In this document: positions 14,050-21,500 of the stretch, one piece after another
Layout of the letters: every line of letters begins with the position of its first letter
How positions within the stretch are numbered: position 1 is the stretch's first letter
Assembly (NCBI GenBank): GCA_016192705.1
Contig: JACPTQ010000038.1
Span: forward strand, 1-36,407
DNA: 36,407 nt
Direction of reading: 5' to 3'
Origin: Deltaproteobacteria bacterium
GTDB taxonomy: Bacteria > Myxococcota > JACPTQ01
Notes under the pieces: generated by a model
Database searches by the model: none
Told to the model about the DNA's origin: nothing
What the model saw: only the letters and a program-made list of their open reading frames with translations
Position numbers and translations under genes: made by a program

Positions 14050-15846
14050 TTGGCAAAGACCGAACGTCCGGAAGCAACCGTCGTGGATTCGACGTCGCGC
14101 GGCGCGTTCACCGACGTCCGCTATGCGCCCGGAACCGTCGTCGCGGGGCGTTTTCGCGTTGTTGGCTTTTTGGGGCGTGGTGGAATGGGCGTCGTTTACG
14201 AGGCGACGCAGCTCAGCGTCAATCGATCGGTCGCGCTCAAGATCTTGCCGGCCGGAATTTCGAAAATTCCCGACGTCGTTCGTCGCTTTCGCCGGGAGGC
14301 CGAAATCATCGCAAGCCTCGCGCATCCCAACATCGTGACGCTGATCGATTTTGGTCAAACCGAATCGGGCGAGCTTTTTTTGGCGATGGAGCTTGTGCGC
14401 GGGGTCTTGCTCGCGGACCAGATTCAGCGCGGCATTCCGCTTCCGGCCCCCACCGCGATTTCGATCGTGCAGCAGGTTCTCCTCGCGCTCGAGCACGCGC
14501 ACGCAAAAGGGATTATTCACCGCGACTTGAAGCCCTCGAACGTGATGTTGATGGAAACGGGTGACGGCGTCTCGTTCGTCAAGCTCCTAGATTTCGGAAT
14601 CGCTAAAGTTCTCACCGAACCGACGAACGCACCAACCGCCGGCCTCACAGGCGTCGGCGTCGTCGTCGGGACGCCGTTTTACGTGGCGCCGGAGCAAGCC
14701 GCGGGCGGGAAGGCCGACGCGCGCAGCGACATCTATTCGGCCGGACTCCTTCTTTACGAGCTCTTGACGGGGACGCCGCCATTTTTTAGCGAAGACACGC
14801 AGGAAGTTTTGGTGCGCCAGCTTTACGAGGATTTGCCGGCCCTCCCAGTCGAGAGTGCGCGGGGCGTTGCTCCGAGCGTCTTGTCGACACTCCAGCGTTC
14901 GACGAAAAAACGGCCGAGCGACCGGTTCCAAACCGCGCGAGAGATGCGGTTCGCGCTCGTTGGCGAAATGGCGCGCGATACCCGGACGGGGGATCAAGCG
15001 CTCGCGCCTGTCGTTCACGCGAAGGCGGCGCGTACGACGGGTTCGCACGCCGAGACGCCGACGGCGTTTGAAACACGCGCCGTTACGGGACCGCCGCCGC
15101 GCCCACGCTGGAGGCGCGTCTCGACGTTAGGAGCCGCGGCCGTCGCATTGGCTGTTGCTGTCGCCGCCACGGTCTTGGTGTCGGGGCGTGACGAATCGTT
15201 GGAGAAGTCGGATCGCGTGGCCGCAAGCGGTGTTAACGAACCGGCGCGCGCTCCCGCATCCGCACCCGCAGAAGATTTCAACGCCAAGGCGCAAAGGAGC
15301 GGAGACGCTAGGAATGAATCCTCTTCCCTTGGCGCCTCCGCGCCTTTGCGTCAAATTCCCGCGACCGCTCCCGCATCCGCATATGAACATCGTGATCGTG
15401 GTCGTAGTCGTGCTCGTACGCGTGCTCGAGAACGATCTCTTCTCTCCACATCCGCGCCCGCGCCCGCGCCCGTAGCCGCACCCGCAGAAGATTTCAACGC
15501 CAAGGCGCAAAGGAGCGGAGACGCTAAGAATGAGGCCTCTTCCCTTGGCGCCTCCGCGCCTTTGCGTCAAATTCCCGCTCCCGCAATCGCTCCTCGGCCG
15601 CGCCCAGCGCCCGCTCCCACCGAAATCCGTGTCATCGCCTGGTGTAACGACACCGACAAGCCGTGTTGGGCCGCCATCTCTCTGAACGGCGCCGATCAGC
15701 AGACGACCCGCGTTGCGCGATTCAAGGCCAAGGACGGGAAGCACTTGGTGCGTGTCGACAAGGAGGGGTACGAAACCGCTTTTCGCAACGTAACCGTAGC
15801 GGGAGCCTCGACTGAAATCACGGTGCGGCTCACCCGCACGCCATGA
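14050..15846 (+). CDS. PknB-like Ser/Thr protein kinase with transmembrane segment and repeat-rich linker
   Basis: 598 residues from TTG 14050, which has GGGAAGGAAG upstream; GTG 14017 would add eleven residues. The kinase domain is complete: FLGRGGMGVVYEA, VALKIL, IIHRDLKPSNVML, LDFGIAK, APEQAAGGKADARSDIYSAG. It is followed by a helix (TLGAAAVALAVAVAATVLV) that should cross the inner membrane. The outer part starts with a ~165-residue low-complexity linker holding two nearly identical ~34-residue segments (EDFNAKAQRSGDA...ASAPLRQIPA). These are encoded by a palindromic DNA repeat flanked by hexanucleotide arrays. The C-terminus is a short PEGA-like beta domain (AWCNDTDKPCWAAISLNG ... EGYETAFRNVTV). 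The stop overlaps the next start (ATGA), so kinase and PEGA protein are coupled. Such kinases are abundant in Myxococcota and transmit envelope signals. Confidence 0.95.
   Translation: MAKTERPEATVVDSTSRGAFTDVRYAPGTVVAGRFRVVGFLGRGGMGVVYEATQLSVNRSVALKILPAGISKIPDVVRRFRREAEIIASLAHPNIVTLIDFGQTESGELFLAMELVRGVLLADQIQRGIPLPAPTAISIVQQVLLALEHAHAKGIIHRDLKPSNVMLMETGDGVSFVKLLDFGIAKVLTEPTNAPTAGLTGVGVVVGTPFYVAPEQAAGGKADARSDIYSAGLLLYELLTGTPPFFSEDTQEVLVRQLYEDLPALPVESARGVAPSVLSTLQRSTKKRPSDRFQTAREMRFALVGEMARDTRTGDQALAPVVHAKAARTTGSHAETPTAFETRAVTGPPPRPRWRRVSTLGAAAVALAVAVAATVLVSGRDESLEKSDRVAASGVNEPARAPASAPAEDFNAKAQRSGDARNESSSLGASAPLRQIPATAPASAYEHRDRGRSRARTRARERSLLSTSAPAPAPVAAPAEDFNAKAQRSGDAKNEASSLGASAPLRQIPAPAIAPRPRPAPAPTEIRVIAWCNDTDKPCWAAISLNGADQQTTRVARFKAKDGKHLVRVDKEGYETAFRNVTVAGASTEITVRLTRTP
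15260..15361. repeat. Palindromic ~102-bp repeat in kinase linker, copy 1
   Basis: 102 bp that recur at 15476-15577 with three differences, exactly 216 bp apart. The core is an imperfect inverted repeat: ACGCCAAGGCGCAAAGG on the left and CGCGCCTTTGCGTC on the right. It is translated in frame. Confidence 0.9.
15476..15577. repeat. Palindromic ~102-bp repeat in kinase linker, copy 2
   Basis: Second copy of the unit at 15260-15361, in the same reading frame (216 bp is 72 codons). Both copies are entered and left through CCCGCA/CCCGCT hexamers. Confidence 0.9.
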
Positions 15847-16784
15847 AGCGACTCGCAATCACCACGGGAGCGTTCTTGGCGTTCTTGATGTCCTTCATCG
15901 CTTCCGCCGAGACGCCCGATGAGACCCTTGCAAGCGCCCTCAAGGAGTTCGTACGCGGCGAGTGGGAGAAGGCCGCGACGCAGCTTCGTGTGATCGCCCC
16001 AAAACTCACGGACCTTAAGCGGCGCGCCATCGCCTGGAAAACGGTTGGCCTCGCCGAGATCGAGCGTCGTCGTGTGGCCGATGCCGAGGCCGCGTTCGTC
16101 GAAGCCCTGACCGCCGATCCGCTCGTTGAAGTCGATCCCGTCGAGGACACACCGGCCGCGGTCGCGCTCTTTCGCGGAGTTCGAAATCGCCTTGAGGGTC
16201 GCCTTGCGATCACGACAAACCACGCGGACGCCCGCCTTCTAATCGACGGCACCGACTTGGGGGCGCTTCCGTTTCACGGCGCCATAAAGATTGGGCGGCG
16301 ACAAATCCGGGCTGCCACTCCGAACGGTCATTACGAAATTGCCACGAGCGTCGTCATCCGCGTCGGCGAAAACCCGCCGCTCCGCCTTAAGCTCCTTCCG
16401 ACGTCGAAAGCACCCACGCGTTCGACAGCCGCCGCAACTTCGCCGACGGCCATTGTTCGGACCGAGCGCCGCCGCAACACGCAACCGTGGGCAATCGGCG
16501 TACTGGGCGTTGGCGTCGCGACAATCCTTGCCGGGACGTTTGCGTACGTCTTGCCCGCAACGCCGTCTTCGTCTGGATTGACGCGCGACGAATACATGGA
16601 GCGCGTCAACTCGTACAACACGACGGTTAAGGTTGGGGTTGGACTTCTCGTCGGGGGCGGCGCCGCGCTCGTCAGCTCGGGCCTCCTTTTCGCGCTTCAT
16701 CGCGACAGCGTTGGCCCAAAAATGGCCGCACATCCAACCGCAGCGCCTCAGACCTCTGCGCGGTTGACGGGATCCTCTGACTGA
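15843..16784 (+). CDS. Exported TPR-like / PEGA-domain protein
   Basis: 313 residues, ATG overlapping the kinase stop (ATGA). Signal peptide: KRLAITTGAFLAFLMSFIASA then ETPDE. Residues ~25-115 are helical pairs of tetratricopeptide type (LASALKEFVRGEWEKAATQL; AWKTVGLAEIERRRVADAEAAF). A PEGA-like beta domain follows (~118-185), with GRLAITTNHADARLLIDGTDLG split around a Gly-rich turn. Two hydrophobic helices come next (PWAIGVLGVGVATILAGTFAYVL and VGVGLLVGGGAALVSSGLLF) before a short polar tail, so the protein probably stays in the inner membrane facing the periplasm. TPR-PEGA proteins often sit beside Ser/Thr kinases in Myxococcota. A role as partner or sensor of the kinase is inferred from coupling. 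Confidence 0.82.
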   Translation: MKRLAITTGAFLAFLMSFIASAETPDETLASALKEFVRGEWEKAATQLRVIAPKLTDLKRRAIAWKTVGLAEIERRRVADAEAAFVEALTADPLVEVDPVEDTPAAVALFRGVRNRLEGRLAITTNHADARLLIDGTDLGALPFHGAIKIGRRQIRAATPNGHYEIATSVVIRVGENPPLRLKLLPTSKAPTRSTAAATSPTAIVRTERRRNTQPWAIGVLGVGVATILAGTFAYVLPATPSSSGLTRDEYMERVNSYNTTVKVGVGLLVGGGAALVSSGLLFALHRDSVGPKMAAHPTAAPQTSARLTGSSD

Positions 16785-16794
16785 CGTGACAGCG

Positions 16795-18342
16795 ATGGGT
16801 CGAATTGCGCTGCTCCTCTTCATCGCCGTCGCAAGCTGCCGCCTCGTTTCGCTGCCTTCGTCGACGTGCGCCGACGGCACCGGCTGTTTTTTGGGCGAGG
16901 TCTGCTGTTCGGGCGTTTGTGTCGCGGAAGCGTTGTGCGCGAGTTCGGATGCGGGTTTGGACGCAGGTGTGGACGCTGGAACAGATGCCGACGCGGATGC
17001 GGGCGTTGATGCGGGACCAGACGCGGGCGCGGATGCCAGTGTCGATGCTGGTATCGACGCTGGTTTTGATGGCGGTCCGCTGCCAACAATAGTCTGCAAC
17101 TGGGGCACGGCGACGCAGATCGGCTGGACGGTGACGGCCCTCCAAGACGGAACGAGGCCCCTCGCACAAGTCGCGGCCGGCCCCCACGGCGAAGCGGCCG
17201 TTGTATACGGGCAACCGGACGGCTCCGCGTGGGAAGTCTATGGTGCGTACGCTGGCGGCGACGGCGGAAATTGGGGCACACTGCAGCGTCTCGGCTCTGA
17301 TCCCTTTGGCGCAACCTCCACGCCCTTCGCGACGCCTCGGGTGGTGATCGATTGGCCCGGCACCGCGACGGCCGTCTGGGGACTCACGACGGGCGGTCCT
17401 TACCGCCTTGCGCACGCGCGCCATCGCGCCTCCGACTCTGCGTGGCAACCGGCGCTCGAGTCCGCAACCGGTTATGCAAATCCCGTCGTCTCCCAGGATG
17501 GTGCCGGCTGGATCCATGCGGTATCGAACAACGGCGCGAACTACGCGTCGCATATGCTCGATCCCGACGCCAGCACGTTCAGCTCCGTCGGACTCGTCGG
17601 CTCGTATGCGGCCACCGGCTCCGTGGGCGATATCGCGATTAAAGCAACCGGCGGTGCCGTTTTCGCTTGCCGCACTCAAGTCGCGACCAATAAACACGTC
17701 GAATGGGCCGCGCACTATTCGCCAGGAACCGGATGGACCGCGACGCAGGTCAGCTCGGACGCCGGTGATTATGGCGATCCGCGCGTGGCGATCGACGACA
17801 ATGGCAACACCCTCGTCGTTTGGACACAGCCCGTGGATGCGGGCACGTTCGACGTTTACTGGAACTGGAAACCGAGCGATGGGGGTTGGGCGATTGCGCT
17901 TCCCATCCAAGCGGCTGCGACATACTCGCGCACCGACCCGTCCGTTAGCGCGCGCGGCGGTGGATGGATCGTCGCGACCTGGACAGAATCGCCCAATGAA
18001 CTGGCAAGCGAGATTCGCGCGGTCACGTTTCGACCGGGAATCGGGTGGAGCAGCGCCGCAAAGGTTTCTGGAAGTGGTGGTTCCCGGGATCCGCGCGTTG
18101 GAGTCGACGCCGTTGGAAACGCCCGGTTTGCGTGGAATGAATGGTCTCCCGGGGACAAAATTAAAGAGCGCCGATACACGCCAGGTAACGATTTTTGGGG
18201 AACAACAACGCCCATCTCTGTTATCGACGCCGGTGTGGTTTCGCTCGATCTCGACGTCGCACCAAGCGGCCACGCGGCCCTCGTCTGGATTGAAGAGGTT
18301 GCGCCGTACCAATTCACAATCAACGCCGCAATCTGTCGTTAG
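16795..18342 (+). CDS. Lipoprotein with Asp-Ala-Gly repeat linker and beta-propeller-like domain
   Basis: 515 residues from ATG 16795; GTG 16786 is also possible and begins right after the previous stop. The lipobox is VASC in a short signal peptide (GRIALLLFIAVASC). A small Cys-rich module follows (CADGTGCFLGEVCCSGVC), then ~50 residues of DAG/DAD repeats (for example DAGLDAGVDAGTDADADAG), a linker type characteristic of Myxococcota cell-surface lipoproteins and possibly Ca2+-binding. The remaining ~410 residues contain recurring segments of the form DPRVAIDDNGNTLVVWTQ, DPRVGVDAVGNARFAWNEW and VSLDLDVAPSGHAALVWIEE, blades resembling a beta-propeller. It is the last gene of the kinase operon and probably lies on the cell surface. 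Ligand unknown. Confidence 0.85.
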   Translation: MGRIALLLFIAVASCRLVSLPSSTCADGTGCFLGEVCCSGVCVAEALCASSDAGLDAGVDAGTDADADAGVDAGPDAGADASVDAGIDAGFDGGPLPTIVCNWGTATQIGWTVTALQDGTRPLAQVAAGPHGEAAVVYGQPDGSAWEVYGAYAGGDGGNWGTLQRLGSDPFGATSTPFATPRVVIDWPGTATAVWGLTTGGPYRLAHARHRASDSAWQPALESATGYANPVVSQDGAGWIHAVSNNGANYASHMLDPDASTFSSVGLVGSYAATGSVGDIAIKATGGAVFACRTQVATNKHVEWAAHYSPGTGWTATQVSSDAGDYGDPRVAIDDNGNTLVVWTQPVDAGTFDVYWNWKPSDGGWAIALPIQAAATYSRTDPSVSARGGGWIVATWTESPNELASEIRAVTFRPGIGWSSAAKVSGSGGSRDPRVGVDAVGNARFAWNEWSPGDKIKERRYTPGNDFWGTTTPISVIDAGVVSLDLDVAPSGHAALVWIEEVAPYQFTINAAICR

Positions 18343-18353
18343 TCGTCCCTAAA

Positions 18354-18382
18354 ACGTCGCACTGCGACGTCGCGCCGCGACG
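18354..18382. terminator. Overlapping perfect palindromes, possible transcription end
   Basis: ACGTCGCA-C-TGCGACGT (18354-18370) overlaps CGTCGCG-C-CGCGACG (18368-18382), starting 12 bp after the lipoprotein stop. There is no T-run, so a terminator role is only a guess from position. The rest of the gap to 18570 holds the sigma-54-type site and a TAGAAT box (18511-18516). Confidence 0.35.
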
Positions 18383-18483
18383 CTCGGACGTTCGCGGACG
18401 CCGGTTTGTCGTCGGAAGAGGTCTTGACCCGCGCCGACCGGCGACGTTTACACGGTTTTCGTGCGACGCGCCCACATCGTGCG

Positions 18484-18499
18484 CGGCCCGGTCATTGCT
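18484..18499 (+). promoter_or_regulatory. Candidate sigma-54 (-24/-12) promoter
   Basis: The sequence reads cGGCcCG-N4-TTGCT against the consensus TGGCACG-N4-TTGCW. The invariant GG and GC are 10 bp apart as required, and only two consensus positions differ. Transcription would start about 60 nt before the ATG at 18571. Confidence 0.5.
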
Positions 18500-18570
18500 C
18501 CTTGATTGAATAGAATTGCGACTGGCGGCGTCTACATGTATGTCGCCAAGGCTCTCTTGAGGAGGGATTC

Positions 18571-21500
18571 ATGATTCGACCCTTTGGTTTTTGGAAAACG
18601 TCGATCGCGCTCATAGCGATTTTTGTCGCCACCACGACTTCGTTCGTTCACGCGCAAACAAAGTCGAAGAAGAAAACTGCGGGTGCTCTCGGCGCGGCGA
18701 CGGCGTCGGCGGCGAGTGCGGCGGGAAAGGGATTCGAGACGTGGCGCGGGAAATTCGCGAAGGGCGACGGCGACTCGAAGCTCGGTGACCTCGTCGCGAT
18801 TTCGAAGATCATGAAGGCGTATAAGGAGAAAGTCGCGGCCGGCGAGGCGATGCCGGGCGAAAAAGAGCCGAACGACCTCGCTGACGTGAAATGTCCGAAC
18901 CCCCAATCGCCGGGGCCCGACTGCGTGCCGCCGCTTGAGGATTATCGCGGGCTCCTTCCAGGGCTTTACGACTATGTCGGTTACATTTGGGAGCGCGTTC
19001 TCGACGACCTCAACAAGCCCGAAGAGAAAAAGCGGCAAATTGTCTCGTGGCTCTTCAACTACGGCTGCCGGCAGATTGCGCGCCACATGCCGGGTTTCGC
19101 GCGCATCGTCAAAGTCACGCGGCGCGCGGGCGCATCGATGTACGGCGATTGGGATGCGAAGGTTGACGATGCGGACCGCGAGAAAATGCTCGGCCGAAAG
19201 GCCGCAAAGGCGGGCGGCGCTGCGGCGAAGACCCCAGCGCCTTACTCGCCACCGCCTAAGGACGAAGTCGTCGAGATCTGCACGGTCACGCACTTGCAGC
19301 TCGAAAAGACGCTTACGAAGGACCTTCGGATCCTCGTCGACGACCGGATCAAGTCGACGGCAAAGGCGACGCTGAAAGATCCCGAAGTCATCGGCGGCGC
19401 GAAACTGACGACGCGCGAGAGCATCGTCGACCTCGCGAAGAAGGCGCCGGGCTGGAAAGACATCAAACTCGCGGACGGCAAAGGGCTCGGCGACGCGCGC
19501 GAAGTCGACCCGAAGACGACGTGCGGATCGAAGAAGGTCGTGAATCCAGGCGAAGCGGGAAATAAGGACGGCCACTTCCCGTCGTGCAAAGACGGCGACG
19601 ATATCGACATGCCAGACTGGGACAAAGTCTGCCGCGAAAAGTTTGGCGATGCCGCGGGAGCGCGTCTCGACGCGGTTTTCAGCTCGACGTCGAAAAAGGT
19701 GAACTGCGCGGTCGCGGCCGACGAAAAGGCGCGCGTCGCGGACGAGCATTTTTCCGATCTCGACTTGAGCGACGCCGACCCGACGAATCCCGCGGCCGTG
19801 ACGCTCAAGGGGGAGACCTACGCGTCGATCTCGAATCGCCTCCTCGGGTTCTTTCGAAAGGGCGGGAAGGCGCGCGTCATGGTCGAGACGAACAAGAAGA
19901 TTGCGAAAAAGGTCAAGCTTCGATCGTCGCCCAAGGGGATGGCGGAGAGCGTCAAGAAGCAGAACGAGTCGGGCGAGAAGGTCGCGTGGCGCGAGGGGTT
20001 TAAGCGGCAGGTCGACCAGTGGACCGACGCGTACGAATACGGGCAGCTCATCAACTACTTGTCGACGGACCCCGAGCTAAAGAAATCGAAAGTCCTCGCG
20101 AGCTATCAGGCGGCCGAGGCGGTCATTTACAACCGGTTCTGGAACGACTGCACGGAGACCTGGGACATCTGCCAAAACCCGAAGCTGAAGATCGAGCAAG
20201 AGGCGTGCGTGAAGTGTGCGTACAAGACACTCCTCGACCACTGCGCAGACGGCGACCGCGACGGCGATACGTGCAAGAGCCCCGTGGGCAAGGTCGTTCC
20301 GGAGATGTATTGGGCGGGAATAGCGCCGAACTGGGCGAGCAAACGCGAACCGGATACGACGAAGATCAAGGATACCGGCGACGCTAAGGTGCCGGAGTTC
20401 TCGGTGAGCCACGCGGGCGGTGCAACGGTGCGCAATGTCTTGGTCGGATGGCTTGGCGTCATGAAGGGGCTGATTGGAGCGCCACCGCTCGTGGGCACCA
20501 AAGGGTTCGCCAACGCCGTCATCCCTGCTGGCGATGCCGGGGATCTCCTCATCGACCGGCGGTTTCTACCGTTTGGATCGCCCGATGCGAAGCAGTGGTA
20601 CTCGCGCGCGGGGATTTTGTTGCTCGACCAGATGCCGCTCACAGCGTGGCAGAAGTGCTACCTCTGGACCGGCAAGATGGAGAAGACGTGCAACCTCTTG
20701 AACGACAAGAAACCGAAAAACGAAAAAAAGATGAAGGACATGCTCAAGGCATGGGCGAAGGACAACGTCCCCGCTAAGAATCCGCTCATCAAGCTCGTGA
20801 GCGAACACAAGACCGTCAAGGACGCGAAGCAGGGAAACTTCATGCTCTCGATGATTGAAGGCGCGGCATTCGGCCGTCGCGAAGACGATTTGAAGTCGGT
20901 TCTCGGAATTTCGAACGACTCCGATAAGGGCGACATGGGCGCGGTCGCCGACAAAATGATGGACCTTGCGGCGCCGATCATCGGGAAGGTGATCGGGATG
21001 CTTCTGAACGCGCCCGGGATGCGCGACACGATGAAAATGCTCGCGAAGGCCGCGGGCTTGACGCCGGAACAGGCGATCGACTGCGAGAGCGCGGAGTATC
21101 GCCAAGAGCAGATCGGGATCGCGGCGAAGTCGAAACTCGACAACAAGCGCGGCTGTTTGACGAAGGTGTTCGCGAAGAACTTCGTGAACGTCCTCGAAGC
21201 GATCATCGTCATGCTCGGCAACAAACTCGTCGATTGGGCGGTCGAAATGCTCGACGTCGCCCTCATGGCGGCAAAGCTCGCGCTCGTCAGCGCGGCCGGG
21301 TCGGTGCCGTTCGCGGGAGGCGTCTTGGCGACGCTCGTCGAAGTCGTGTGGTACGTCCTCTTCAAGTTCGGCGCGCCGGCGCTCTTGAAGGGGCTTGTTG
21401 TGTCGGAGCTGCCCAAGTGGCTCAAAATCAAGGAACTCGCGGGGGCCGACCTCGAAAAGATGATCACCGAGCACCCGATCATCAGTGCAATTTCGGGGAT

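Noticed and set aside
20250-20275. DGDRDGDTC in the giant protein as a dockerin or EF-hand calcium site
   Set aside because: Only one short acidic stretch, without the duplicated helix-loop pattern of dockerin or EF-hand domains.
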